This document shows positions 11,090-22,513 of a stretch of 64,000 nt of DNA, in pieces. Made by a program: the position numbers and the translations under genes. Location of the stretch: NCBI GenBank assembly GCA_949752795.1, contig OX457064.1, positions 105,129,454 to 105,193,453 on the forward strand. The letters run 5' to 3'. The first letter of the stretch is position 1, and each line of letters begins with the position of its first letter. The stretch comes from Hyperoodon ampullatus. Its lineage: Eukaryota; Chordata; Mammalia; Artiodactyla; Ziphiidae. The notes beneath the pieces are model-generated. The model ran no database searches, was not told the origin of the DNA, and was given only the letters and a program-made list of their open reading frames with translations.

Positions 11090-13357
11090 TATTTACCAAA
11101 AAACAGGGCATATTTGATAGCTCTTCTTAAAAAACACTGCCTAGCAAATGCAGAGCCTTCTTTCCTGAGTGGGAATGAGATGCCATTTGGAATCCCCTGT
11201 TAGCGGGTCTGTGGTGACAGTGACGTGTGATTGTCAGCCCTGGAGGATGCAGATGACACCTAGCCCTACTTGCTAACTGAAATCCCCACATTCTTTATTT
11301 TTCCTCTAAGGATTTTTTTTTTAAATTATGATAGACACACCCTAAAAATTCAGTGGAGATAAGCAAAAGCAGTAGATAAAGCCGCATCTTTGTCGGGTTT
11401 ATCCTGTTGTTTTAGTGTTGGTTGTTAATGTTTAGGTTAAGATCTTTGCTGCTGATAAGAATGCAATATGCTTGTAGAGCAGGTGTATCTGATCCAAGCG
11501 TGCACACGCGCAGACACACACGCACGACCCAGCTCTGTGGGTTTGGAAAGAGGTCTCTGCGCCCCCTGCCCCCCCGGGGGGCCAATGAGGAGGTGGAGGT
11601 CCAGAGGCTCACAGTCACACGTTTTGCTATGGAGAGAGGTAGAAATAGATGCCAAACTTTTAGGCTTCAGGCTTCTTTAGGAGGGGGGCATTTTACTTGA
11701 TTTTCTAGGCTAAAGGCCAGAGCCAGAGTTGATACAAAGCTTCCGAGAGAACTCATGTGATGGGAAAGTTGTCTGTTCTCTTGGTCACCACTGAAAAGCC
11801 AAAGAGTAGAGAACTAGAGACTGTAGATTGCTTCATGAGAAGAAAGAGATAACTGAACAGATGCATTTAAATCTCAGTTGAGTGAATCTACTCAAAAATT
11901 TAAAGTATATGATTTTATCTTTGAACGTTTATCCTGAGTATTAGCAAACATACTCTGGTTTAAAATATATTCTAAAGAAGGATTCATTTAATTATAAATA
12001 CATTTTTGTTGTTGTTCTCTATCTCTTCCAAAATATACTGGGGTTAATCAAAAAGCCCAGAGCGAATGTGATCAAGTGCAAAGAAGGTACGAGACCTATG
12101 TTGGGGTTAAGCCTCCCTGGTGTAAAGTGACGGTTTGGTCAAGATCTGTGATTCACCAAATAGTGTCCTCACTGTCTGCTTTGTAGACTGAGTGTCCTGT
12201 AGATGGGTGGACAAACTCATCCGAAGATGAAGTCCCACTCTTTGGTCCTTATGGAATGAATGACCCACAATTCCATAGAGATTTACTTTTATTTACATGT
12301 AAGGGTTACTAAGTGAGTTATTAAAGGTGATTGAACTCTTGAATATACAGGCTAAAATTAGGGCACTGCTGCATTTTGCCGAGGACTCATCTCCGGTCCG
12401 CTGAGCCTGCCTCATCGAGTGGCTGGTGAGGCCGCGGAGCTTCGGCTCCCCACCTGCCAGCACAGTCAAGCTCAGCAGCTGGTCTTCCTGTACTGCCAGT
12501 GTTTCGACTTGGTCGTGGCTTTTTGTTGCAGTTATTTTTGCTTTTATCTTTGTTTCGTTTCCATTTGAAATCACCCTTTCTTTCTTTGACTGAACCAAAT
12601 AATCCACAACAACGTATTAGAGATCCAGATCTGTTCCCCAAATACTTTTCATCTCTAGTTTTCCCAAAACTAATTCATAAGATTTGTATGCATTGTAGTT
12701 CGAATGTAAATCTTAAATGTCCCAATTAGTAAGGCAGATGTAATAATGAGATCTACAGATGTGCTAGGACAGTGATGCTTTCTGATTTCAGTGAATTCTT
12801 TTTCCAGTGGGATTGGTTGGTAGGTGGGTTTGGATGTTATTTGTCCTATGAGAGCTGTGGGCAGAAAGGGTTATTGGCCACTGGAAAGGATCTGTGGATT
12901 TCAAATGGCTCCATGGAGCTGCAGGACGTGCAGGTGGGATACAGCTGGGCCACAGAAGTGCAGTGAGGAAGGCAGTACTCTGCCCCCATCCTGCTTCTGC
13001 CAGCTCTGCTTTCTCCCTCCTGCACCAGGGTTCACCTTCCTGCCAGCTGTCCTCAGAGACAGGTGTCTTCCCTGGACTCCAGCCTGGGGCTTGGAGCTGA
13101 CCCTTCTATCTGGACTTCCAAGTGGGAATAGCCCCAAGGTTCCTCATCGCTTTCCCCGTCTGCTTGCCTGGCTTGGCTACCACCACAAAGCATCATCTCT
13201 GACTGTCTAAGGCCAACCTCTTACTGGCACCTGTGGTGTGGCCTCTGTCACTATTCAGACTGACGGGGCCTGGACCATCCATGGAGTTCCCTTCCCAGTA
13301 TACGTTGTAGGTACCTAGGTTTTTCAGACTGTCTTCTAATATAAGGCCTTTGAGGGT
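11090..13357. other. Unassigned sequence
   Basis: About 2.3 kb without a recognisable gene. It includes a GC-rich patch at 11555-11600 (listed separately) and an AT-rich stretch at 11880-12020. An open frame at 12824-13210 shows no family resemblance. Confidence 0.45.
11559..11588 (-). promoter_or_regulatory. Possible CTCF-type core motif next to a CCAAT box
   Basis: The plus strand holds gcgccccctg at 11559-11568, the reverse of the CTCF core caggggGCGC. A C/G palindrome of the type ccccccgggggg follows, then gccaatgag, a CCAAT-box match. The match covers the core only. Binding is not shown by sequence, and isolated matches are common. Confidence 0.3.
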
Positions 13358-13400
13358 TTCTCTCTCTCTCTCCCTCTCTCTTTCTCTCTTTTCCTCCAGG
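13358..13400. repeat. (TC)n simple repeat
   Basis: A run of tctctctc/ccctctct units, about 40 bp, imperfect. Confidence 0.9.
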
Positions 13401-13557
13401 AATTAATACAATCAACATTCCATCTCACATCCATGATTTTTCTAAAACTGCCAGAAAACCAACAAATAACTGTGCAGTTATCTCCACAATCCTGTTTAAA
13501 ACATCACCATTGTGTTTGACTTAATATGGTACTTTGCATTGACCATGACATTTGTTT

Positions 13558-14080
13558 TACAGCTTCACTGAGGCATAATTTACAGAACATAAAATCCACC
13601 CTTTTAAAGAGTACAATTCAATGGTTTTTAGTATAGTCACAAAATTGTGCAGCAGTCATGTTAATCTAATTTTAGAGCATTTTCATCACCTGAAAAAGAC
13701 ACCCAATATCCATTAGCAGTCACTTCTCATCCATCCCTAGCCCAGCTTCTGGCAACCTCTAATTATTATTATTATTTTTTGGTCTCTATTTGCCTATTCT
13801 GGTCATGTCATGTAAATGGAATTATATAACATGTGCTCTGGTGTATACAGCTTCTTTCACTTAGGATAAAGTTTTGTAAAGATTCATCCATGTTGTAACA
13901 CACATCAGAACTTCATTACTATTTATGGATGAAATATATCCTATTGTATGGACATAACACCGCATTTTATTTATCCATTCATCATTTGGTGGGTGTTTGG
14001 GTGGTTTCTGTATCTTGTCTATTACGAATAAGGCTGCCATGAACAATCGTGTACAAGCCTTTTTGAGGACATGACGATTA
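13558..14080 (-). mobile_element. Old L1 LINE 3' region
   Basis: In reverse orientation this matches the 3' part of an old L1M-type LINE. Markers on the plus strand are cactgaggcataatttacag, tccatccctagcccagcttc, ggaattatataacatgtgct, cattcatcatttggtgggtg, and aataaggctgccatgaacaa. No coding capacity remains. Confidence 0.8.
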
Positions 14081-14093
14081 AATTTTATAATGG

Positions 14094-14312
14094 GCAGTCT
14101 GGAGGTCCAGAGGTCAAGAAGTCAAGAAGTCTTGGTATGAGAGATCAGCACTGAGCTTGCACTCGAAGGACTGTTCTGTCTGTTAAAGATTCTGTGAAAC
14201 ATTCTGTTTCCTCTTTATCTTCTTTCTTCTTGTCCGACTCATTCATTCATCTCCTCAGTCAGTAAACAATGAGCACTATTTTCCAGGCACTTTCTTGGAC
14301 TCCAGTGATACT
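14094..14312 (+). repeat. Diverged paired segment, copy 1
   Basis: Shares an ordered series of blocks with 15700-15922: aagaagtctt, gagcttgcact, a pyrimidine-rich middle, cattcattcat, and ccaggcact. Identity is roughly 70% by eye. The last third, with tcattcattcat and ccaggcactttcttgg, resembles a common LINE-derived mammalian motif. The pair may therefore be two copies of one old repeat rather than a local duplication. Confidence 0.6.
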
Positions 14313-15148
14313 TTAATTAGCCATTTCGATATTTTTCAATGAAATTGGGTATTTTATTACTCAGAGAGAGAACTTTTAAAATTCTAAACGTAAATTGTGT
14401 TTGAAAATATTGGAGCCACCTCGTCCAGGCATCAAACACTCAATTAAAATAAGCAATTTCAAGATATTTGTTTTTTCTCTAACTGATGCCTTTCCTCTAG
14501 TTTTTTTTTTTTTTCCTGCTTTTTTGTTCAGTTTATTTTTTGTGTGTGTCTTAAAATTTCCTCTGTCCTTGGCATCCCCAGAGCAATATATCCTGCAACG
14601 TTTAAAAGAAGCTTTGTTTCCTAACTGGGACTTGGTCCCTTCTTCCCATTTTTAATTACAGTTTAAAGTCTACAGCCTTAGTCAACTCCCCCAGTTGGAG
14701 ATTTTGGCATTGTAAGTTTTGGATTTGTCAGTCAACAGATCACTGCTAAACAGCAGCTCTGTGCAAAGCCCCCTGCTAGGTGCTGAGGGAAATTCAAAGC
14801 AGGATCTGAATCACTGAATCACAACTCAGACCTCCGCTAGGAGTTGCAGTGTGCTGGGGAGGGAGGGCTGTGTGTGAGATCCCCTTGGAGGGGTCGTCCT
14901 GGATCACATCAGAAGAGGATTAGTAGGGCTGGGAACCAACAGAGTGGAGTGGGAGCTCAGGAGCTGAGAGGGAACATTCAGGCATCCTGGCGGGAAAAGA
15001 TAAACAATTAAACATGTGCAAGTGGCAGGGAGTTCTGGTAGACCAAAGAATGGACTGTAGCACCAATCCTCATCAGAACTTTTGAGAATGCAGATCTAGG
15101 ACACCTTTCCTGGTCTACTGAGTCCAAAACCTCCGTGGTGGATTGTAG
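14313..15148. other. Unassigned sequence
   Basis: AT-rich with a T run near 14505-14515. No gene or repeat is recognised. Confidence 0.45.
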
Positions 15149-15163
15149 GGATGTGGGTTTTTT

Positions 15164-15371
15164 TGTTTTTTTGGTTTTTTTCGGTACGCGGGCCTCTCAC
15201 TGCTGTGGCCTCTCCCGTTGCGGAGCACAGGCTCTGGACACGCAGGCTCAGCGGCCATGGCTCACGGGCCCAGCTGCTCCGCGGCATGTGGGATCTTCCC
15301 GGACGGGGCATGAACCCGTGTCCCCTTCATCAGCAGGCGGACTCTCAACCACTGCGCCGCCAGGGAAGCCC
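15164..15371 (-). mobile_element. Short cetacean CHR SINE
   Basis: Reverse-strand copy: T-rich tail at the left, body with gcggccatggctcacgggcc, head ccgccagggaagccc at the right. The target duplication ggatgtgggttttt is seen at about 15149 and 15372-15385. It sits between the two related segments at 14.1 and 15.7 kb. Confidence 0.92.
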
Positions 15372-15385
15372 GGATGTGGGTTTTT

Positions 15386-15699
15386 AAGGAGCTCCACAGG
15401 TTGCCAGAGTTGGTTGGGAGCCTCTTTTCTTGAGAGTGGGAATTGCTTAGGATCATGAGTCTGAAGGTTAAGCATCTACCACTTTACACAAGCCTTGGCA
15501 TGCTCGCCCCAGCTAGAAGTCAAAGGTGAGGCTTTACATGAAAAAGAGCAAGTATTTTGGCAGTAAGTACCCGCCCTCGCATTGCATACAATCTTGTTGG
15601 TCATGGAAAAGCATATACCAGTTAGAGATATGAGGCTATACAAGGAAAGTGTCAAAGGACAGGATACACATTGAGTTCTGTAGTGGATTATAGGTAGAA
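15386..15699. other. Unassigned sequence
   Basis: Just over 300 bp, nothing recognised. Confidence 0.45.
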
Positions 15700-15922
15700 A
15701 AGGGGGGTCTGAAGACCCAGCTGTTAAGAAGTCTTAGTGTGAAAGGTTGGCTATGAGCTTGCACTTAAAGGATTCTTCTCTCCAATACAGATCCGGTGCA
15801 TCATCCTGTTTCTTCTCTACATCTTCCTCTTTCATGTCCAGTTCATTCATTCATTTACTCAACAAGTCAATGTACATGGACCACTGCCTGTTTGCCAGGC
15901 ACTGTATTGGGTCCCAGAGATA
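15700..15922 (+). repeat. Diverged paired segment, copy 2
   Basis: Partner of 14094-14312, in the same orientation and about 1.6 kb away. Shared blocks include aagaagtctta, gagcttgcactt, cattcattcattta and ccaggcactgtattgg. Confidence 0.6.
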
Positions 15923-17779
15923 CCTGACCTCTTCAGTGTGCCCACAGTCTGACGGGGGAATGAATAAATGTCTTGTAGTTTTTCTTGTTTACTTTGCTGT
16001 CATAGACATCCCAGCAAAGAGCTATGTGTCCCTGAAGGCAGGATCATCTACCAGCTTCCCTAGAGAAGGGTTATACTTTCAGTGTGGATTTGAACAATGG
16101 GCAAGAGTTTTCCAGCTCACCGAGAGCCTTGCCTTTCTGATTTCTCTCTTTATTCCTTTTTCTACTGCCAACTCTTCTTTAATACCCGCTTCCTGGCTCC
16201 TTGGCCTGTCTAGTTCTTTCTATTTGTTAACTCTTATCCATCCTGTGTGTCTCTCCTCTTTTCTTCAATGTTTGTTGCTGTAACTTTGAGTAAGACGGAC
16301 AATGGATGACTTTAAAAGAAAAAATGTAAGCATGAGGTAATATATGTGTCATTATATTTGGAGAAAAAGAAAGGTGGAAGGTACTCCACAGGCAACCATA
16401 TAACTCTGGCCACTGTAAAGATAGTAAAATGGTTTCCAGTCTCCAGAAAAGGAGACATGTCCTGACTTTTTCTCACCATCACTTCTTCCCCCGCCAAGAG
16501 CCAGTGACATCTGAGATTATCTCTCAGATTCCAGGTACCTGGAGCATGGCCAGGTTATCGTGCCACAGACTCTGACACATTGGCCTGGAAGAACCCTGGG
16601 GTCCTGGAAGTTCATGGGAGATTCTATGATTTGTCTCAAGATTCACTCCCACCGGCTCAGCTGGGCAGCCCCTGCATGCAGATGCAAATATGTGGGAACT
16701 GATTTCTACTTTCAAGTCCCCAATTTGCATAAGATAAAATAAATCCTTCTTTCTTTACTAATTGACAGTAAGTTACTCAGCTGTTTGTCTTGGAAGGCAG
16801 CCTTGTCTGTTCCTCCACTAGCCAGCAAGGATCTATTAAGTATCTATTCAAAATCCAACCCTGTTCTGGACATTGGGGACATAGAAGCAAAGAGGGAGGT
16901 ATTTTTCATGAAAGAGATTAAAATTAAATTGCAAGCATAGGTATGCTCATGAGCAGATCTGTGCGGGGTAATCTCTTCCCATGTACCCCTGTGTCTGTCC
17001 AAACTATGGATGTGGTCTTCAGGAAAACCACCAACTGGGAGACCACCTTCTGCCCCCAGTTTATCGTGGTGTCAGCCCTGCCTTCCCATCAGGTGATTAA
17101 CAGCTAGAAACCACACGATTTTCTGAAGGGAACAGGAGTGGTGTATAAGGCCCTGAGGGGAGAGTGGGCAGGTAAATGAAAAATGTAAATACCAGAAAAG
17201 AAGTCACCACAGATTTCAGGGCTAAGCCACATAGAGAAACAAATGCTTAGCAAGTGGCATTTTCTAGGGAGCTTCCCAAATTCGTGTGAAATTCCTGCAT
17301 GAATGCAGGTGAGTTCTGAGCAAAGCCACGTTCAGAATGTTTTCAGCTGATGTTTGCACTTCTTAACAGGAGCTTACTTGCTGAGGTCATGCATTCTGCC
17401 CAAGGCAAATGATCACTTGGAAAGGCTTTCATATTTTCAGCCAGATCTTGAGATTTGATGAGCTAAACTCCTTTGCATAAGCATTTTACAGCTTCCAAAA
17501 CTAACTTGTCCAGAAGGGTCCACGAGCTCCTGGAACCTGGTGCTTCCCAGGAGAGCTTTCGTACTGGGTTGAAATCTGCTATTTCCCAGTAAACATGGAT
17601 CCTTTCTGGGGCTGGGACCCTTGGGGCATTTGGTGGCTGTTTTCAAGGGACATTTGAGCTCCAAGCCCTACAACATCAGCTCTGTATTGATTTAGCAAGA
17701 ATTCAGAGTTTTCAGTTAATTTGATGACTTTGTCATTTTGCTGAACAGCACTCCTGTTTGCCAACTGCTCAGCACAAGT
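15923..17779. other. Unassigned sequence
   Basis: No gene is seen. An open frame of 178 codons starts in the paired segment (15747) and runs to 16283. It is pyrimidine-rich, matches nothing I know, and overlaps repeat sequence, so I take it as chance. Confidence 0.45.
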
Positions 17780-17885
17780 CATATCCTTTAATCTCTGCAA
17801 AATGCCTGTAAGACAGTTATTATTATCCCTGGTTTTCAGGGGAGTAAACTGAGCTTCAAGTGAGATTAAATGTGTGGCTTTGAAG
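17780..17885 (-). mobile_element. MIR SINE relic
   Basis: Reverse-orientation MIR core: gttattattatccctggttt followed by a gagtaaactgagcttcaag-like block. Ends are uncertain. Confidence 0.6.
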
Positions 17886-18869
17886 TCAGAGAGCCTGTAA
17901 CCAGAAGAGATAGACGCTTGCCTGTGTCTGCCAGCCTTGACTTTCCAAAGCCTGTCGGACTCCCAGGGCTGAAGGCACAGCATCTACTTGGAGCCATTGC
18001 TGCTGTTTTTACCCAGGACAGACTGGCCTGTCCCACACCTGTCAGGCACTTTTCCTCCTGATGCTGCTGCTTTCTGGGCCCCCGTCCAATCTCATTTGGA
18101 GCCTTTATCAGTGAGCAAATCTGTTTCTTTCTATTAGATTCAGTTGAGGCAGAGGCAGACACTGGAGACAGATGGATGCTGGAGGTAACACCAGGGAAAT
18201 CAGCTTCCAAGGAGGGAACAGAACCACTGCAATGAAAACTTTCGCTCTCTCTAGAGCTTGTGGAGTCAACAGAAAATCAGCTCCGGGTCCCAAGACTCTG
18301 AGACTGTGGCAGCCCAGACAGAGGCGAGACAGACACAGCCCAGAAGACCTTATTATTCCTGCTCTAGGTAGAGATACAGGATCAATAAAATAAATGACGT
18401 GATTTATCCAGGCCAACCATTCTGACCCAGGGACACAGAGACAGACAGACACGTAAACACATTGATCACCCCAGTGGAACCTGCTGGTCTGCCCTCCATG
18501 GAAAATGTGGGTGGTGAAGGAAATACACCGTATGTAGTTCTGGGCCACACTTTGCTTCCTTGACTCTGAGGCAGGGCTATATGCACCGTGATCCGGCCTT
18601 GACAACACAGGCAGAGGCAGTGATTGGAACCAAGGCCAATGTGTTACCAGCAAATGGCAGGTCTCCAGGCCAAGGCTGAGGCTCCAACTTCCAACGGAGA
18701 TGCTTGACACAGGCCTTTATTGCAGGTCTTTAGAGTCAAGAGTCTCTTAATCATTGAGTCTAACTTGATGTGTGTTCTGTTGACATCAGGGCTGGTCAGA
18801 TGTTAGGGGTTTATAGTGACTTGTAGAGGAATGTGAAATGTATTTCTCTAAAAATAAAGATACTAGTGC
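17886..18869. other. Unassigned sequence
   Basis: No gene or repeat is recognised. A minus-strand open frame of 200 codons (18108-18710) shows no family features and no supporting splice pattern. Confidence 0.45.
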
Positions 18870-19010
18870 AACCAGGAACTATACCAAGCGCTCTCCAAGC
18901 ATTAGCTATTAAAATCTCACCACTTCCCAATGACATTGGTGTTACAATGGTGTTACCCCATTTTTAGATGAGAAAGTTAAAGTTTAGATACGTGAGCAGA
19001 GGTGTATTTC
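18870..19010 (-). mobile_element. MIR SINE relic
   Basis: Reverse MIR blocks: accaagcgctctccaagcat, then ttaccccatttttagatgag and aagttaaagtttagatac. Confidence 0.65.
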
Positions 19011-19519
19011 TGTAGCAAATGGTGACTCTCAACTTGAGCAAAAGCAAAAGCTCTGGATTGAGCAAGAGCCGGGCTGGATGGGGATGGCTGGACAGAGGCT
19101 CACGTGCAGCTAAGACCCCCTCACTCAGCCCCATACCCCCGCTTCACTGGCTGGCTTCTCCTCTTAGGGAATGAGAGGAGGTGACCACCTGCTCTCCTGG
19201 AGTCTTTACCTCAGGTCTCTGTGTAAAGGGGAGAGGAGGCTTCTCTTCTCCAGCCCCAATTTGGAGAATCTCAGGCAAGCATCCTATTGGCCTGGCATAG
19301 ATCCTACGCCCACCCCTTGAAACAGTCCTGTAGTAGGTAAATGAGATACTCAGATGAGTCCTGGGTAACTGGACATCACATCCTATGGCAGGGGAGTGAT
19401 GGGGTGCAGTCCATCATCAGAAGAGGGAAGACATAGGACACGTGAGCACAGAGAGAGCTGGTGTGAATCATGCAGTCACTCTGGTCTCCACTTCTGTGTC
19501 AGACAGAACTGGATGGTTG
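19011..19519. other. Unassigned sequence
   Basis: Nothing recognised. Moderately GC-rich. Confidence 0.45.
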
Positions 19520-19734
19520 CTAAGCCTGATTCAGGGCAACGGAGTTCAAGTCCCAGTGTCAATACCTATTAGCTACGTAACTGTAGAAAGATTGTATTTT
19601 TCTCTCTGTGTGTCTCAATTTCCTTTACTTTAAAATGATGATGACAGCATCTACCTCACAGGATTATTAGGTGAGTTAAATGAATGAGTACATTAGTCAT
19701 GCCCAGTCCCAAGTAGGTCTTCATTAATGTCGGC
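19520..19734 (+). mobile_element. MIR SINE relic
   Basis: Forward MIR order: gttcaagtcccagtgtcaat, attagctacgtaactgtag, tctcaatttcctttacttta, catctacctcacaggattat, gtgagttaaatgaatgag, and a cccaagtaggtcttcattaa-like tail. Confidence 0.75.
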
Positions 19735-19815
19735 TAATATCGTCATCATCATCACATCTTCACATCATCGTCACATCATAATCATCATGTCATTATCATC
19801 ATCATCACCGTTATT
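19735..19815. repeat. Imperfect (ATC)n repeat
   Basis: Interrupted atcatcatcatc and cacatcatcg units directly after the MIR tail. This is a common place for microsatellites to arise. Confidence 0.8.
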
Positions 19816-20929
19816 AACAGGAGCTAAATCTCTTGTCCAAGGTCCCTCTAACAGCTAATAAGTAAAAGTTAGAGCCAGGATTTTTATCAAGGTCAAAATG
19901 GGGCACATTGTAGCACGATCTCCTCCTCCTCAGAATGCCCTAGGCCCATAATTCCTGCAACCCTCCATTTCGTAGATTGCACTGATATGCTCAGTGGAGC
20001 CACACTCAACAGCCATCACCATGACACTCTGATCACAACCATCTTTGTCCCAGCTGATCCAGCTCTATCCAGACCATGGGCATGGCTGTAGGCCATCCTG
20101 AAAGTATCTACCTTTTGTGAGCCATTGCCTGAAGGGAACTTTACAGGTTCCATCTCCTGAAATTCCTAAGTTCTGTCTATTACCCTTTACCCCTTAATGG
20201 TTAATCCTAATTTCCTTCTCTGCCCACACCTTGGACATGATGTTTCAGACTGTCCCTTGCTTCTGGAAACCAACCCTTCTATAGGTCCATGTTGTTCTGA
20301 GTATGGAGGTTGTGTCCATTAGCTTGACCAGGCTTTTGTTCATCAGAGAGATCAGACATGACCATTGTCCTCAGGACCTATCTAGGGATTCCGTATTTAT
20401 TAGAATTTATTATCCTAGGTATCTGCCTAGGTCTTTGACAAGACCTGGATGCCCACGGCTGACCTTTGCCTAAAACCTCACCCTTTCCATGATGACTGAT
20501 ACAAAGAAAGTGACCATGGTCAAGGGAAGGGAAGTAGGAAGAGCCTAAATGTACAAATGAGCAAGTCACGGTATAGGACCTACTAAAATGTGTCTTTCTA
20601 GACTGGACTCTGTGGTTTGGTTCATCCTCTATCACTAGGTTAGCAACTTTTTTTTTTTCTAAAGGCTGTATTTACATTGCCCAAAGTCACTTTCTACCTT
20701 GGAGAATTAATTTACCAATATGACTGAACTGTAATATTCCATCAATGGTTGATTTATGCCAAGAAGGGATGGTAACACCTTTGTGATCACAGTACAGCTC
20801 TCTTGGTACCTCCACTGCCTCCTTCTCTTTCTGTTCCTAGCTGGTGTGTGCACAGAAAACCAAGTCAATTTATTTATTGGCTTAAAGCAAGAGCCATGTT
20901 CCCTGAGTTCGTAGGTGAATTTCTAATTG
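19816..20929. other. Unassigned sequence, possible MIR piece at its start
   Basis: The first 75 bp (tcttgtccaaggtccctc, gttagagccagga) resemble the reverse of a second MIR. The remainder shows no gene or repeat that I can name. Confidence 0.45.
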
Positions 20930-21065
20930 AGCTTTTGTTCTTATGACTTAAGATTCTTTGACCTTGAGCTAGTTGTCTGGATTCTTGGGACTCCTCATTC
21001 TCCTCTGTCAAATAAAGGATTGGACTAGATGGTCTTTTATGGCTCCAGTGTCCAATATAGAATAA
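20930..21065 (+). mobile_element. MIR3 SINE relic
   Basis: Contains tctcctctgtcaaataaagg followed by attggactagatggtctttt, the diagnostic 3' block of MIR3. Confidence 0.6.
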
Positions 21066-21109
21066 GACAGCTGTGTTGCCAAATGTACATCCCAGCAAAG
21101 CCGGGAGTA

Positions 21110-21235
21110 GTTTGCATGATGTCGTACCCTTGGGAGCTCTGAGAGCAGGAACGGTGGTGTATCCTTGTGCACTGCTGTACCTCCATCCTAGTGCCTGGCA
21201 CATGGCAGTTATTTAGTAAATGCACACTGATGATC
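21110..21235 (+). mobile_element. L2 LINE 3' end
   Basis: Contains ggagctctgagagcaggaac, then tagtgcctggcacatggcag and a ttagtaaatg ending, matching the L2 3' terminus. Confidence 0.6.
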
Positions 21236-21633
21236 ATATGGCCATGACCTTTCACTTCCTGAGCTGAGATGATAGAGTAAGGTGTTTACAGTCATAGTCT
21301 AGAAAAAGCCCTGAGAGAATTGGCTTTTGTTCTCTGCCTATCTTAGTGCTGCTTCCTTTATAAGACCCTGCTTGATGGGTAAGGGGCTAATTGAGTTTGA
21401 GGTTCAACTACTCATATATATATATCAGTTTCAATAAATCTGGCCTCTGCTTGAAGCCCGTTACCATCTTCCAACTCCAACCCTAGGCCTAAGAGGCACA
21501 TAAGATGCAAGCACAACAAAGGCTGGCCTTAGCTGAGAACTGTGTAACAGTCCACATCGCAGTGGAGAGGGTGCTGGAACATTCTCCAGCCTCACTGTTT
21601 ACCTTTATAATCCCCCAGAAGAGTCCAAGATTC

Positions 21634-21984
21634 GGGACTTACCTGGTGGCACAGTGGTTAAGAATCCGCCTGCCAGTGCAGGGCACATGGGTTCGAGCCC
21701 TGGTCCGGGAAGATCCCACATGCCACAGAGCAACTAAGCCCATGCGCCGCAACTACTGAGCCTGCGCTCTAGAGCCCGCAAGCCACAACTGCTGAGCCCA
21801 TGTGCTACAACTACTGAAGCCCACCCGCCTAGAGCCCATGCTCCGCAACAAGAGAAGCCACTGCAATGAGAACCCCATGCACGGCAATGAAGAGTAGCCC
21901 CTGCTCGCCACAACTAAAGAAAGCCCGTGCCCAGCAACAAAGACCCAGTGCAGCCAAAAATAAATAAATTAATTTTTTTAAAAG
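21634..21984 (+). mobile_element. Long-form CHR SINE
   Basis: About 350 bp. Head gggacttacctggtggcaca, B box ggttcgagccc, then several diverged repeats of the ccacaactactgagccc type, ending in aaataaataaattaa and a T/A run. The target duplication gagtccaaga lies at 21621-21630 and 21986-21995. This longer form is probably ancestral to the short copies in the window. Confidence 0.9.
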
Positions 21985-22061
21985 AGAGTCCAAGAGTCCC
22001 CACCAAAACCTGTGACTTCCAGAACAACCCCCATCATTCCCTATTCTTCCCCTCCTGCCCT

Positions 22062-22063
<2 letters not shown>

Positions 22064-22101
<38 letters not shown>
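22064..22101. repeat. (TA)n microsatellite
   Basis: An uninterrupted TA run of about 19 units, followed by further AT-rich palindromic sequence to about 22160. Confidence 0.95.
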
Positions 22102-22106
<5 letters not shown>

Positions 22107-22269
22107 AATAAATAAAAATGAATATATTATATATTGAATTATATATATGTATATATAATTGAAACAAACAATGTCCCTGATTACTTAAAATGTAGAGCTT
22201 CTAGGATGGTAATTGTTCTCTTACATTGATGAATTATTTTCTATTTTTTTCTCACTAATTTAATGAGTG

Positions 22270-22360
22270 AAACAGGGCTGGCGCTATTATTCTCATTTGA
22301 TAAATGCACACAGTGGGATGCAGAAAGGTCATATTACCCAAAGGGAGCCCAAGGTCAAGT
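22270..22360 (-). mobile_element. Possible MIR relic
   Basis: The block gctattattctcatttgata followed by a degraded gaaaggtcatattaccc-like part resembles reverse MIR. Weak. Confidence 0.35.
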
Positions 22361-22440
22361 CTCCTTTGGTTTCTGTCTCCCGTTAAGAAGGATATGCCTC
22401 CCTCTACATGAGCTGCCTTCCAATATTTTATACAGACACC

Positions 22441-22513
22441 ATGCTCCTTCCTTCTTTCCCTCCCTCCTTCCTTCCTTCCCTCCCTCCTTCCTTCCCTCCC
22501 TCCTTTCCTTCAT
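22441..22513. repeat. (CCTT)n/(CCCT)n pyrimidine tract
   Basis: About 70 bp of ccttccttccctccct units, pure pyrimidine. Confidence 0.95.

Noticed and set aside
10662..11203. Open frames on both strands over the SINE at 10.86 kb, and the same at 15.2, 34.8, 44.6, 53.9 and 59.7 kb
   Set aside because: All give similar peptides (for example GHGSRAQPL) because they are translations of the same CHR SINE, not genes.
15747..16283. 178-codon plus-strand open frame
   Set aside because: It starts inside a repeated segment, has no recognised domain and is pyrimidine-rich. Chance is the simplest account.
18138..18186. Short acceptor/donor pair (ttctattag ... ggaggtaaca) suggesting a micro-exon
   Set aside because: Such pairs are expected often by chance in 64 kb, and the donor is weak at +5/+6.
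18108..18710. 200-codon minus-strand open frame
   Set aside because: No family resemblance, no supporting splice pattern and no sign of conserved structure.
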